Position numbers and translations under genes: made by a program
Part shown: piece after piece, positions 42,644-53,794 of the stretch
Layout of the letters: every line of letters begins with the position of its first letter
How positions within the stretch are numbered: the first letter of the stretch is position 1
Notes under the pieces: generated by a model
Database searches by the model: none
What the model was told of the DNA's origin: nothing
Seen by the model: only the letters and a program-made list of their open reading frames with translations
NCBI GenBank assembly: GCA_902525585.1
Contig: CABZHQ010000004.1
Coordinates: 1-64,000 of the forward strand
DNA: 64,000 bases
Origin: an uncultured Prochlorococcus sp.
GTDB taxonomy: Bacteria > Cyanobacteriota > Cyanobacteriia > PCC-6307 > Cyanobiaceae
Reading direction: 5' to 3'

Positions 42644-43703
42644 AAAGTTTAACTTTGAATCTTTATTTACATTAAATACTTTTGCTTTAATAGTTACCTC
42701 CTATTTTTTTAATAATTTTATTTTTACAGGAGTTTACATATTATTCTTCTTTATTTCTATTTTTTCAACGAAAAATGGTCTAAAGATTATCAAAAAATTT
42801 AATTTACTTCAAAATATTAGGAATGAAGGCCCAGCTAATCACTTTAAAAAAAGTGATACTCCGACAATGGGTGGGATTTTCATGATAATCCCTTTTTTAA
42901 TTTTGCTTTTAACAATAACTATCAATTTAGGTTCTCTTAAATTATTTCTTTTATTACTTACTACTTTTGGTTTCTTTATTACTGGATTTTTAGATGATTA
43001 TTTAAGCATTAAAAAAAAAGAAAACACAGGTTTAAAAACAAAAGAGAAATTAATCCTACAAAGCTTCATCTCAATAATTTTTATATTGTTAGCCTATGAT
43101 AAAAATTTAATCAGTCCATTAATAACAGTTTCTGACTCCTGGGGAATAAATATGAATATTTTCATATTGCCAGTTTCTTTTTTAGTACTTGTCGGCATAA
43201 GTAATTCAGTAAATTTGACTGATGGACTAGATGGATTAGCAGCTGGATGCAGTGGAATTGTCTTTTATGGATTAGGAACAGAAATATTACTAAAAGAACA
43301 GCAAGAACTTTTTATTTTTAGCATTTTATGTTTTTCGATGTCCGGCATATGCTTAGGCTTTCTCAAGTATAATAGTTATCCTGCAAAAATATTTATGGGT
43401 GACACAGGATCTCTAAGTATAGGAGCAATTCTGGGTTCTATAGCGTTATTAACCAATAGCGTTTTTACCTTATCTATTTTCTCAGGAATATTTATTATTG
43501 AATCGTTATCAGTATTGATACAAGTAGGGTTTTTTAAAATTACTAAAAAATTATTTCATACAGGTAAACGCATATTTTTAATGGCTCCACTACACCACCA
43601 CTTTGAAATTAAAGGAGTGAAGGAGCAAAAAATAGTTGAAAATTTTTGGAAAATCAACATTTTACTCGTAATTTTAGGTATAGTTTTAAAAATCAATCTT
43701 TAG
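42627..43703 (+). CDS. mraY: phospho-N-acetylmuramoyl-pentapeptide transferase
   Basis: KKSDTPTMGGIFMI, NLTDGLDGLAAG, FMGDTGSLSIGAIL, MAPLHHHFE. Confidence 0.96.
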   Translation: MIGKIKKFNFESLFTLNTFALIVTSYFFNNFIFTGVYILFFFISIFSTKNGLKIIKKFNLLQNIRNEGPANHFKKSDTPTMGGIFMIIPFLILLLTITINLGSLKLFLLLLTTFGFFITGFLDDYLSIKKKENTGLKTKEKLILQSFISIIFILLAYDKNLISPLITVSDSWGINMNIFILPVSFLVLVGISNSVNLTDGLDGLAAGCSGIVFYGLGTEILLKEQQELFIFSILCFSMSGICLGFLKYNSYPAKIFMGDTGSLSIGAILGSIALLTNSVFTLSIFSGIFIIESLSVLIQVGFFKITKKLFHTGKRIFLMAPLHHHFEIKGVKEQKIVENFWKINILLVILGIVLKINL

Positions 43704-43713
43704 AAAATTTGTT

Positions 43714-43959
43714 ATGAATTTTTTTACATGGAAAGATAATGGATTAACAAGTGACTGCTCTAGTCTTGATGCAATGGCATCAAGATTTGAAGAAACTGCT
43801 AACTTAATGAAAAAACTATCAAAGAAGGGCTTTAAACTAAAGAAAACTCAAAATAATCAACTAATTCTTCACCCTGATCCTGAGGTTTTTGATCAATGGG
43901 GTTTTATAAGTGAGGAAGTCCCTTTTAAACAACTTTGTTTAATGTCAGATGAAGAATAA
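43714..43959 (+). CDS. small conserved hypothetical protein (81 aa)
   Basis: Coding-like ORF 10 bp after mraY; overlaps convergent sps by 67 bp. Confidence 0.6.
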   Translation: MNFFTWKDNGLTSDCSSLDAMASRFEETANLMKKLSKKGFKLKKTQNNQLILHPDPEVFDQWGFISEEVPFKQLCLMSDEE

Positions 43960-45302
43960 CTATTTGAACTTGAAAATTCTTCAGTAAGAACTGATAAATA
44001 ATTGCGTATATGAGTGTTCCAACTAAAGTGCCTGTTAACACCTTCAATTCCATTTCTGCTCCATATTTTCCACTGATTATTATTTGATATTCCTTTTTCA
44101 AGAATAACTTTCAACTTATTAATATCAGTAACATCCACTAGAAGTCCATTTTCACATTTAGAACATATTTCTTTTGGCCCTCCATCATTTGTTGATATTA
44201 TCGGCAATCCACATGAAGAAGCTTCAAGAAGAGTTAAACCAAAAGGCTCTGTTAAAGCTGGATTTACAAATACGCCACCTCTGCTCGCAGCCCACCTATA
44301 TAAAGCAGGAATCTGACTTGGAAGATGTTTTTTTGGATAAGCTACCTTTCCATACAAATTATATTTATCAATTGTTTCAAAAATATTATTGAAAACATCT
44401 TTTTGTTGAGGGTCAAGTTTTGAAGTACTATCTCTACAACCCAAAATCAAAATTAAATTAGTTTTTCTTTTTAATTTTTCAGATCTTCCATATGCTTCAA
44501 TCAAAGATGGAATATTTTTTCTTCGTACAGCTCTAGAAATAGTCAAAAATGGAGGTTTGGTAGGATCCTTCAGAAAAGGCTTCATCATGTTATCAATTTC
44601 GGCTGTCTCGCTTGTGGAGTGAATATGGTGAAATTTATTATGATCAACACCAGGCGGAATCACTTTAGCTTTATGAGGTGAAAAAGAAGAATATTGGGAA
44701 TATTGATATACTGACTCTTGTTTAGTGCTTGTAACGACAATATCTGCAGATTTCAATGCTTTTTCTTCTGCCTCAATTCTTTTACTTATAGAATAAAGTT
44801 TTTCTATTTGATTATTTTTTAAACCAGTATCAAGCAATTTCCTTTTTTTCTCTCTTCCTAGAGAATGACCAGTAAAAATAAGAGGAACGTTTAGTGATTT
44901 ACTTAGTTTAACTCCTACAAACCCAGCATCTGCATAATGTGCATGAATGAAATTAGGCTTTTTATTTTTTTTATAATAAGAAATCAGTTTTTCAGTTAAA
45001 TGATCTAAGTAAGGCCAAAGCAATTCCTTTCTTAAATATTTATTAGGGCCAAATTTGAATCTTAAAATTCTAACTCCGGGTTCTACAAATTCTTCTTCTT
45101 GTGAATATTCATCTTCTACTTTAGGGTCATTTATTAAACGAGTAACTAAATCAACTTGATCAACTTCTGCAGTATTAGCCAAACTTTTAATTAACTCAAA
45201 AACGTATTGTGTTTGCCCTCCTGTATCTGCATCCCTGCCTAACTCAAGATTTTTAGAACGTATAAGACCATGTAAATGTAAGTGTAAAAATTTCAACCTC
45301 AT
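43893..45302 (-). CDS. sps: sucrose-phosphate synthase, glycosyltransferase domain only
   Basis: LHLHGLIRSKNLELGRDADTGGQTQYVFEL, IHAHYADAG, TGHSLGREKK, NPALTEPFGLTLLEASSCGLPIISTNDGGP; no C-terminal SPP phosphatase domain. Confidence 0.85.
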   Translation of the reverse strand: MRLKFLHLHLHGLIRSKNLELGRDADTGGQTQYVFELIKSLANTAEVDQVDLVTRLINDPKVEDEYSQEEEFVEPGVRILRFKFGPNKYLRKELLWPYLDHLTEKLISYYKKNKKPNFIHAHYADAGFVGVKLSKSLNVPLIFTGHSLGREKKRKLLDTGLKNNQIEKLYSISKRIEAEEKALKSADIVVTSTKQESVYQYSQYSSFSPHKAKVIPPGVDHNKFHHIHSTSETAEIDNMMKPFLKDPTKPPFLTISRAVRRKNIPSLIEAYGRSEKLKRKTNLILILGCRDSTSKLDPQQKDVFNNIFETIDKYNLYGKVAYPKKHLPSQIPALYRWAASRGGVFVNPALTEPFGLTLLEASSCGLPIISTNDGGPKEICSKCENGLLVDVTDINKLKVILEKGISNNNQWKIWSRNGIEGVNRHFSWNTHIRNYLSVLTEEFSSSNSYSSSDIKQSCLKGTSSLIKPH

Positions 45303-45503
45303 TCAGCAAATCCTCCGATAAACGGTCTTTAATACAAATAAGCTGAATTTTCTCAGGAAATATTAAGAAAGCATTATGATTTGAAAAAATTTTTTTATAA
45401 AAATTTTCAATAAAGCAGTTATAATTAGGTTTTATGCCTCTTTAACAAAGAATTTCGTTTTACTGAAATAATTAAAATAAAAAGAAATACAACAAGGATT
45501 TTC

Positions 45504-48407
45504 TTATTTCAGAACCTTTTTAAGATATTTTGCTGTATGACTTGTGGGATTTTTGGCTACATCCTCAGGAACACCTTCTGCAATGATTTCTCCACCTTTA
45601 TCCCCTCCATCAGGTCCTAAATCGATAATCCAATCTGAACATCTAATAACATCTAAGTTATGTTCAATAACAATTACTGAATTACCTTTATCTACTAAAC
45701 GTTGTATCACATCCATTAATTTATGAACATCATAAAAACTTAACCCTGTAGTTGGTTCATCAATCAAATATAAAGTTTTTCCAGTAGCCCTTTTTGACAA
45801 TTCAGTAGCCAACTTAACTCTTTGAGCCTCTCCACCAGATAATGTAGGAGCTGGTTGGCCTAATTTGACATATCCTAAGCCAACATCAACCAATGTAGAT
45901 AATCTATCAGCAGCTTGAGGTATAGCAGAAAAAGTTTTTGCAGCTTGTTCAACAGTCATCTCTAAAACATCAGATATATTAAAACCTTTATATTTAACTT
46001 GAAGAGTTTCTCTATTAAAACGAGCTCCTTTACATACTTCACATTGAACATAAACATCAGGTAAAAAATTCATTTCAATAACATTGACTCCCTGGCCTTT
46101 ACAAGCTTCGCATCTTCCTCCTTTCACATTAAAGCTAAATTGACCAGCCTGATAACCTCTTGCTTTTGCTTCTACAGTGGCAGTAAATATCTGCCTTATA
46201 GGGTCAAAAGCACCTGTATATGTAGCAGGATTTGATCTTGGAGTTCTTCCTATTGGAGATTGATCAATAACGATAACTTTATCAATTGCTTTTATACCCT
46301 TTAACTCTTTTACACCTTGAGGAAAAGGTACTTTTAATCCTAAAGAATGACACAATGCAGGATGAAGTAATTCATTTATCAAAGTACTCTTACCGCTTCC
46401 ACTTACACCAGTTACAGAAACTAACCTTCCTAAAGGAAATTCCACAGAAATATTTTTTAAATTATTTTTAGAGCAATTATTTAAAATTAAACTTTTTTTT
46501 ACAGATGATCTACGTTCTTTTGGAGTAGGAATTGACTTCCTACCACTTAGATAAGCTCCAGTTAGTGACCTTTCTGAATTTAAGACGTCTTGATAAGATC
46601 CTTTAGCAATTATTTCCCCACCATAAACACCTGCCCCTGGACCAATATCTACTAAATAATCTGCGGATTTCATAGTATCTTCATCATGTTCAACCACAAC
46701 CAACGTATTTCCCAAGTCTCTTAAGCTTTTTAATGTTTCTAATAATCTGTCATTGTCTCTTTGATGCAAACCAATACTTGGTTCATCTAAAACATATAAA
46801 ACACCAGTAAGACCTGCTCCTATTTGTGTAGCCAATCTAATACGCTGAGCCTCACCACCAGACAAAGTCATAGCTGGTCTATCTAAAGTCAAATAATCCA
46901 AACCAACATTAATTAAAAACTTCAAACGTAAGCGAATCTCTTTTAAAACCAATTCACCTATCTGCTTTTGTTTTTCTGATAAAGATATATTTTCCTTCTT
47001 TGTCTTACCTAAACCCATAATACGCTCTACTTGATTGAGGGTTTCAGAAACGCTTATAGAAGTTAAGTCAGTAATGTTATATGGACCAAGTTTAACAGCC
47101 AAAGCCTCAGGTCTTAATCTTTTTCCTGAGCATGTCTTGCAAGGAACTAATTCTAGATACTTTTCTAATTTTTGTTTTACTGATTCTCCATTGGCTTCAT
47201 TCAATTGCCTTTCTAATATTGGCAAAATCCCCTCGAAAGGTCTTTCAAAACCACTAGAAGTATTAAAACGACTATCAGCTTGAATTAATATTGGTTTGTC
47301 TGATCCCAAAAGTAGAACTTTTTTTTGCAAATCACTTAAATCTTTCCAAGGAGTTTTTAATTCAAAACCATAAGCCTGACCTACCGAATAAAGTAAAGAG
47401 AAATAATAAGTATTATCTTTTTCACTCCAAGGGGCTATTGCAGCATAAACAGGCAATGTTTTATCAGGTATAACTCTATCCGCAGTAAATTTTTTTAAAT
47501 AACCAATCCCATGACAATCAGGACAAGCCCCATATGGGCTATTAAAAGAAAATAATCTAGGAGAAAGTTCTTCAACAATAGAGCCATGTACAGGACATGC
47601 ATAATTTTCTGAGTAAAGTTTTTCTCTCTCTAAGTTAGAAGGTAAGTTTTCACCTTTTTTTGGAACAACCTCTACTATTGCTAGGCCATCACCTCTTTTG
47701 AGACAAGTTTGTAGAGAATCATTTAATCTTTCTTGTATTCCATCTCTTGCAATTAATCTATCAACTACTACCTCAATATTATGAATTTGATTTTTATCTA
47801 ATTCAATACTATCAGCAAGTTCTCTTACCTCTCCGTTGATTCTTACTCTTGCAAATCCTTCAGCAGCTAGTCCACTTATTAATTTTGTATGTGTTCCTTT
47901 CTTACCCCTCACAACAGGAGCCAATAATTGATACCTTGTTCCTTCTGGTAAAAGGAGAATTTGATCAACCATTTCATCAATTGTTTGAGGTGCAATTGGA
48001 ATCCCGCAGTGGTGACAATGCGGCTCACCAGCGCGGCCAAACAATAATCTTAAATAATCTTGTATCTCTGTTACTGTTCCAACTGTTGATCGAGGATTAT
48101 GACTTGTAGATTTTTGATCAATTGAAATAGCAGGTGATAAACCTTCAATATTATCAACATCTGGTTTATCAACTTGACCTAAAAATTGCCTTGCGTAAGC
48201 CGAAAGACTTTCAACATATCTTCTTTGACCTTCAGCGAAAATAGTATCAAAGGCTAGAGAACTTTTACCACTTCCACTCACACCTGTAAAGACTATAAAT
48301 TTATTTCTTGGTAGAGAAAGATCAATATTTTTTAAATTATGTTGACGAGCTCCTCTAATTTTAATTGAGTTATCTTCACCAAAACTACTATCAACTTTAT
48401 TTACCAT
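45504..48407 (-). CDS. uvrA: excinuclease ABC subunit A
   Basis: IKIRGARQHNLKNIDLSLPRNKFIVFTGVSGSGKSSLAFDT; 967 aa, zinc motifs. Confidence 0.98.
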   Translation of the reverse strand: MVNKVDSSFGEDNSIKIRGARQHNLKNIDLSLPRNKFIVFTGVSGSGKSSLAFDTIFAEGQRRYVESLSAYARQFLGQVDKPDVDNIEGLSPAISIDQKSTSHNPRSTVGTVTEIQDYLRLLFGRAGEPHCHHCGIPIAPQTIDEMVDQILLLPEGTRYQLLAPVVRGKKGTHTKLISGLAAEGFARVRINGEVRELADSIELDKNQIHNIEVVVDRLIARDGIQERLNDSLQTCLKRGDGLAIVEVVPKKGENLPSNLEREKLYSENYACPVHGSIVEELSPRLFSFNSPYGACPDCHGIGYLKKFTADRVIPDKTLPVYAAIAPWSEKDNTYYFSLLYSVGQAYGFELKTPWKDLSDLQKKVLLLGSDKPILIQADSRFNTSSGFERPFEGILPILERQLNEANGESVKQKLEKYLELVPCKTCSGKRLRPEALAVKLGPYNITDLTSISVSETLNQVERIMGLGKTKKENISLSEKQKQIGELVLKEIRLRLKFLINVGLDYLTLDRPAMTLSGGEAQRIRLATQIGAGLTGVLYVLDEPSIGLHQRDNDRLLETLKSLRDLGNTLVVVEHDEDTMKSADYLVDIGPGAGVYGGEIIAKGSYQDVLNSERSLTGAYLSGRKSIPTPKERRSSVKKSLILNNCSKNNLKNISVEFPLGRLVSVTGVSGSGKSTLINELLHPALCHSLGLKVPFPQGVKELKGIKAIDKVIVIDQSPIGRTPRSNPATYTGAFDPIRQIFTATVEAKARGYQAGQFSFNVKGGRCEACKGQGVNVIEMNFLPDVYVQCEVCKGARFNRETLQVKYKGFNISDVLEMTVEQAAKTFSAIPQAADRLSTLVDVGLGYVKLGQPAPTLSGGEAQRVKLATELSKRATGKTLYLIDEPTTGLSFYDVHKLMDVIQRLVDKGNSVIVIEHNLDVIRCSDWIIDLGPDGGDKGGEIIAEGVPEDVAKNPTSHTAKYLKKVLK

Positions 48408-48461
48408 GTTTAAATCTATCTAATGATTTAAAAAGATTATTATAGTAGAATTTTTTCTATT

Positions 48462-50141
48462 TTACGCCGCTGGCCGATCAAGAAGTCTAGAGGCATATTC
48501 GTTTACTTCTCGAGAACCTCCACCTATAAGTTCTATTAATTCATTTTTTCTTTGATTTTTTGTAGTTAATCTTGCAATGGAAGTATAGGTTATTCCATTG
48601 ATTACGTTTTTATTAACTTTAAAATGAGCTTCTCCTCTAGCAGCTAAGAAAGGCTGATGTGTAATACATAAAACTTGTTGATTTTTAGAAATTGCCTTTA
48701 TAAGCTCAACCAAGGAAAATAGAGATTTACCACTTAAACCACTATCAATTTCATCTAAAAAGAAGGTATTGGGTTTTTTAGAAATACTAGATTTAATAGC
48801 TAACAAGAATCTTGACATTTCTCCACCAGAAATAACATTTGATAATGAAGCAAGCTTCTGATCAGGATTAGCAGAAAACAAAAATTTTATATCATCAATT
48901 CCATCGCCAGAAGGCATGCATTCAGAAAATTGAATTGAAAAATTTGCATTTTCTAAACCTAGATCGCTTAAAATCGACATTACTGAATTTTGTAAATGTT
49001 TAGCAATTTTTTTTCTTTCAGCAGATTGAATACCAAACAAAGAATTTAAATCTCTTTGTAAATTCTCAATTTGAGCTTTAATCCTACAAATCTCATTAAC
49101 TTGATCTTTTTGTTGAAAATAAATCTTTAACTGATCACGCTTTTCAATTAATTGAGGCAAATCCAATGAATAAGTTCTCTCTAAGTTTTTTAAAAAAAAT
49201 AATCTTTTTTGTATTTCTGGAAGATTGGATTCATAATTCTCTATATCTTGTAAATATGAGTTTAGATCAAGAATTAAATCTTCAACATCAGCATGGATAT
49301 TTAATAACTTCTCTCTAAATTTTTGAATCTTTAAATCGAAATCTGCCGTTTTATTTAAAATCTTTATTGATTGATTTATCAAATAATTTACTGATGGTTC
49401 ATCATGACTGAAATAATTTAAGTTTTCTAATGATGATTTAATTGAATTATTAATTTCGAGATTATTTACAAGTTTATTTTCTAATAACTCCAATTCTAAA
49501 ATTTCTTCATTGGATTTTAAATCAGCTTCTTCTAAGCTCTTCAACATTTGTTTAATTACCAAGTTTTTTTCTTCTTGAATCCTAGAAAATTCTATTTTTT
49601 CATCCATTAATCTTTTTAAAACTCTAGTTTCTCTCCATATACTTTTAATCCTTTCGCTAATTTCTCTTGCTTCTTGAGAAGATAAGTCATCAATAATTAG
49701 CCTTCTCTTATCTAAAGAATCAAAGATAAAAGTATCAGATTGAGCTGCAAAATCAATTAAAAATCGTCCAAGTTTTTCTAATGTTTGTCTATTAATTGCA
49801 AAATTATTAAGGCTATATTTGGATAAAATTTTATTATTTTTTTTATAAGATTTTCTTTTAATTTGTAGTTCTGAAGTAGTTATTTCAAAACCATTACCAA
49901 TTAACCAACTATTAATTTGGGAAGAAGAAGAAAATATCGCCTCGATAACGCAAAAATCTTTTCCTGGACGTATTAAATGTTTTAGAGGTATATTAGTTCC
50001 ACCAAATAAAGAATTTAGGGAATCCAAAATTAAAGATTTTCCTGAACCTGAATCCCCAGTTATGATATTCAAACCTTTTTCGAAATTAATTTCTATAATT
50101 TCTATTAATGCAATATTTTCTATTTTTAATTGTATTAACAT
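48462..50141 (-). CDS. recN: DNA repair protein RecN
   Basis: LIQLKIENIALIEIIEINFEKGLNIITGDSGSGKSLILD; VISGGEMSRFLLAIKS; DEIDSGLSG. Confidence 0.93.
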   Translation of the reverse strand: MLIQLKIENIALIEIIEINFEKGLNIITGDSGSGKSLILDSLNSLFGGTNIPLKHLIRPGKDFCVIEAIFSSSSQINSWLIGNGFEITTSELQIKRKSYKKNNKILSKYSLNNFAINRQTLEKLGRFLIDFAAQSDTFIFDSLDKRRLIIDDLSSQEAREISERIKSIWRETRVLKRLMDEKIEFSRIQEEKNLVIKQMLKSLEEADLKSNEEILELELLENKLVNNLEINNSIKSSLENLNYFSHDEPSVNYLINQSIKILNKTADFDLKIQKFREKLLNIHADVEDLILDLNSYLQDIENYESNLPEIQKRLFFLKNLERTYSLDLPQLIEKRDQLKIYFQQKDQVNEICRIKAQIENLQRDLNSLFGIQSAERKKIAKHLQNSVMSILSDLGLENANFSIQFSECMPSGDGIDDIKFLFSANPDQKLASLSNVISGGEMSRFLLAIKSSISKKPNTFFLDEIDSGLSGKSLFSLVELIKAISKNQQVLCITHQPFLAARGEAHFKVNKNVINGITYTSIARLTTKNQRKNELIELIGGGSREVNEYASRLLDRPAA

Positions 50142-50209
50142 GATAAATCTTCCTTATAAGAAAATTAACCTCTTTTTTAAAAAAATAAAGGTTTTAAATA
50201 TATAAAGTT

Positions 50210-52066
50210 ATGAAAGAAGATTTTACTGATTTTATTGAAGTATCAGGACTCTTAAATTACGATCCAGATACAATTTCTAAAATTTACAAAAAAAATCCCA
50301 AAAGACTTTTAAAAAGACTTTGGCAAACACTCATACCTATTTTTGCTTACATCTTCTCCGTAGGTTGGGATAAATTAACTGGAAGATTGAAAAATGAACA
50401 GCAAGCAAGGTTTAGAGCACGAGAATTAACAAATTTGTTAGTAGAACTTGGCCCTGCATTTGTTAAGGCAGGCCAAGCTTTATCAACAAGACCAGATATA
50501 ATCCCTGGGATTCTTCTTGAAGAATTATCTGAATTGCAAGATCAACTCCCTGGGTTTGATGGCAATAAAGCTATGGAGTTAATAGAAGAAGATTTAGGAT
50601 ACAAAATAAATGAAATTTTCTTAGAAATTGATAGAGAACCAATTTCCGCTGCTTCTTTAGGGCAAGTACATAAAGCTAAATTAAAAAACGAAGAGATCGT
50701 TGCTATAAAAGTTCAAAGGCCAGGATTGAGAGAACAAATAACCTTAGATCTCTACATAGTAAGAAATATTGCTTTTTGGCTAAAAAACAATATCGGATTA
50801 ATAAGAAGTGATCTAGTTGCTTTGATTGATGAATTAGGCAAGAGAGTTTTTGAAGAGATGGATTATCTAAACGAAGCTGCTAATGCAGAAAAATTTAGAG
50901 ATATGCATAAACACAACAAAATGATTGCTGTACCAAAAATTTATAAAGAAATAACTTCAAGAAGAGTATTAGCAATGGAATGGATAGACGGTACAAAATT
51001 AACAAATTTAGAAGACGTAAAAAAATTAGGAATTAATCCTGATGAAATGATTGATATAGGAGTGCAATGCAGTTTAGAACAACTTTTAGAACATGGTTTT
51101 TTTCATGCAGACCCACATCCAGGTAATTTATTAGCCTTAGAAGACGGAAGACTATGTTACCTAGATTTTGGAATGATGAGCGAGGTTTCAAGAGAATCAA
51201 GGTCAGGATTAATTCAAGCAGTAGTACATTTAGTAAATAAAAACTTCGACAAATTGTCTCAAGATTTCGTAAAGTTAGGATTTTTATCAGAGGAAGTTAA
51301 TCTAGAACCCATTGTTCCAGCATTCCAAGATGTTTTCATTAACGCTATTGAACAAGGAGTTTCGAAAATGGATTTTAAAAGCGTTACAGACGATATGTCT
51401 GGTGTTATGTATAAATTCCCTTTCAGACTACCCCCATATTATGCGCTTATAATTCGGTCATTACTTACATTAGAAGGAATAGCTTTAAGCGTAGATCCAA
51501 ACTTCAAGATATTAGGCGCGGCTTATCCATATTTTGCAAGAAGATTGATGGAAGATCCTGATCCACAATTAAGGGAAAGCCTTAAAGAAATGCTTTTTGA
51601 TGATAAAAAATTCAAATGGGACCGTTTAGAAGATTTACTTTCTAACGCTGCAAAGCAAACAAATCTTAATTTAGAGAAACTTTTAGACGAAGTTATAAAC
51701 CTTCTCTTTTCTCCAAATGGAGGATTTCTTAGAAATGAGATAGTTGAAGGTTTAACAAATCAGATAGATTTACTTAGTCTAAAAATATTGAAAAATTTGA
51801 ATAACTATCTTCCACAATCAATTAAATTAAATACTATTAACGAAAATAACAACTTGAATAACCTTATAATGTATGTAGAGCCTTTGAGAAACTTTTTAGA
51901 GATTTTACAAAAAGTACCAGGTTATTCAATTGATATTTTTCTTAAAAGGGTTCCAAGACTTATAAATGAACCCTATACAAAAGAAATGGGTATAAAAATT
52001 GCAAAAAAAGTAACTGAAAAAGGAGTAGTAAGACTTGTTAAGATTGCTGCTGGTGCATATATCTAA
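50210..52066 (+). CDS. ABC1/UbiB family protein kinase-like protein
   Basis: LGPAFVKAGQALSTRPDIIP, ISAASLGQVHKAKL, GFFHADPHPGNLL. Confidence 0.93.
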   Translation: MKEDFTDFIEVSGLLNYDPDTISKIYKKNPKRLLKRLWQTLIPIFAYIFSVGWDKLTGRLKNEQQARFRARELTNLLVELGPAFVKAGQALSTRPDIIPGILLEELSELQDQLPGFDGNKAMELIEEDLGYKINEIFLEIDREPISAASLGQVHKAKLKNEEIVAIKVQRPGLREQITLDLYIVRNIAFWLKNNIGLIRSDLVALIDELGKRVFEEMDYLNEAANAEKFRDMHKHNKMIAVPKIYKEITSRRVLAMEWIDGTKLTNLEDVKKLGINPDEMIDIGVQCSLEQLLEHGFFHADPHPGNLLALEDGRLCYLDFGMMSEVSRESRSGLIQAVVHLVNKNFDKLSQDFVKLGFLSEEVNLEPIVPAFQDVFINAIEQGVSKMDFKSVTDDMSGVMYKFPFRLPPYYALIIRSLLTLEGIALSVDPNFKILGAAYPYFARRLMEDPDPQLRESLKEMLFDDKKFKWDRLEDLLSNAAKQTNLNLEKLLDEVINLLFSPNGGFLRNEIVEGLTNQIDLLSLKILKNLNNYLPQSIKLNTINENNNLNNLIMYVEPLRNFLEILQKVPGYSIDIFLKRVPRLINEPYTKEMGIKIAKKVTEKGVVRLVKIAAGAYI

Positions 52067-52639
52067 ATGAAGCTTAGTAGAATTTTAATATTTAAAATAT
52101 TTTTTATTTTAATAATTTCTCCATTATTTTTAAATGTTCCAAAAGCTAATACTGCTGAAGAAATTAAGATCACATACAGCATATTTTCTAGAACAATTAA
52201 AGTGAATTCTTTAAAAACTTTTGCTAAAGAAGGTAAATCCACAAGAAAATTAAAGAGAATTTTAAAAGCAACCGGGTCTCCCGATCAAGAAATTAGAACA
52301 GTCTTAAACAAAGATTTTGAAGTCCCTATTACCATTGCAAGCAAATTAGTATATTCTGAAATAGGGAATGTTTTTTTAACAAGACTTTCATCTATTATCC
52401 ACCCACCTAGAGCAACTGATGAAAGAACAGGCATGCTAGCCCTTAGAGCAAGCGTAATTCAAGGTATTAACATAGGAAATGGAAAAATAAATCTAATAAA
52501 TTTTTTTGAAGGATATCCAACTAAAACCGTAATTTTAGATGTAAGCGCTTTGAGCAAAGTTATGAATAAAGTAGAATCTATTTCAGAATTATTAACCTTT
52601 TTCACCAATTCCCCTTTAGAAAAAATTAAAACAAATTAA
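52067..52639 (+). CDS. exported DUF1400-like (alpha/beta hydrolase-associated) protein
   Basis: N-terminal signal-like hydrophobic segment; AEEIKITYSIFSRTIKVNSLKTFAKEG. Confidence 0.65.
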   Translation: MKLSRILIFKIFFILIISPLFLNVPKANTAEEIKITYSIFSRTIKVNSLKTFAKEGKSTRKLKRILKATGSPDQEIRTVLNKDFEVPITIASKLVYSEIGNVFLTRLSSIIHPPRATDERTGMLALRASVIQGINIGNGKINLINFFEGYPTKTVILDVSALSKVMNKVESISELLTFFTNSPLEKIKTN

Positions 52640-52645
52640 ACAACC

Positions 52646-53749
52646 ATGGTGTTATTAAATAAAATCAAAAATAAACTTCGATTTAATTATAGAAAAAAAA
52701 GATGGCCAGGACTTATAGAAGCTTATAAACAATATCTCCCAGTTACAAAAAAAACCCCTATTATTTCCCTCAATGAAGGAAATACACCACTGATTTTAAG
52801 CAAATCAATTAGCAACTTAATTGGAAATGGAACAAAAGTTTTTTTAAAATATGATGGCCTTAATCCAACAGGATCTTTTAAAGATCGTGGTATGACTATG
52901 GCAATTAGCAAAGCAAAAGAAGAAGGCCGTGAGGCCGTTATTTGTGCAAGTACTGGAAATACCTCTGCTGCTGCTGCTGCATATGCTTCAAGAGGAGGAT
53001 TAAAACCTTATGTTTTAATTCCAGAAGGATTTGTTGCACAAGGAAAGCTTGCGCAAGCATTAATGTATGGCGCTGAGATAATATCTATTAATGGAAACTT
53101 TGATAAGGCTCTTGAAATTGTTAGAGATTTATCCTCAGAACATCCTATAGAGCTTGTTAATTCTGTTAATCCATATCGAATACAAGGACAAAAAACAGCA
53201 GCTTTTGAAATAGTTGATGACTTAGGTTATACTCCTGATTGGCTTTGTATTCCAATGGGCAATGCAGGAAATATAACAGCTTATTGGATGGGATTTAAAG
53301 AATATTCGAAAATAAAAAGAAATTTAAAATTACCAATAATGATGGGTTTTCAATCCGAAGGCTCTGCTCCATTAGTAAAAAATATAATAGTTAAAGATCC
53401 AGAAACAATTGCAACTGCAATAAGAATCGGGAATCCTGTAAACAGAGAAAAAGCAAAAAAAGTAAGAAAGGAGAGTAAAGGAGATTTTCAGTCGGTTACA
53501 GATGAAGAAATAATCGATTCTTATAAAATCCTTGCCAAAGAGGGGGTTTTTTGTGAACCTGCCAGTGCAGCATCAGTTGCTGGACTGATTAAAAATAAAA
53601 ATAGAATTCAGAAAGAATCTACTATTGTTTGTGTTCTAACCGGAAATGGATTGAAAGATCCTGATTGCGCTATAAAAAATAACGATGCTATTTTTAGAAA
53701 AAATATTGAACCTTCATTAAAAAATATAACTAAAATTTTAGGATATTAA
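52646..53749 (+). CDS. thrC: threonine synthase
   Basis: [39 protein letters not shown]. Confidence 0.95.
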   Translation: MVLLNKIKNKLRFNYRKKRWPGLIEAYKQYLPVTKKTPIISLNEGNTPLILSKSISNLIGNGTKVFLKYDGLNPTGSFKDRGMTMAISKAKEEGREAVICASTGNTSAAAAAYASRGGLKPYVLIPEGFVAQGKLAQALMYGAEIISINGNFDKALEIVRDLSSEHPIELVNSVNPYRIQGQKTAAFEIVDDLGYTPDWLCIPMGNAGNITAYWMGFKEYSKIKRNLKLPIMMGFQSEGSAPLVKNIIVKDPETIATAIRIGNPVNREKAKKVRKESKGDFQSVTDEEIIDSYKILAKEGVFCEPASAASVAGLIKNKNRIQKESTIVCVLTGNGLKDPDCAIKNNDAIFRKNIEPSLKNITKILGY

Positions 53750-53794
53750 AATCCAAAAAAAATAGTGCCTGTGGAAATCAATTAAAAACAAACC

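Noticed and set aside
52968-52984. GCT/CTG trinucleotide repeat
   Set aside because: It lies in thrC and encodes the conserved Ala-rich [13 protein letters not shown] segment, so it is explained by protein constraint.
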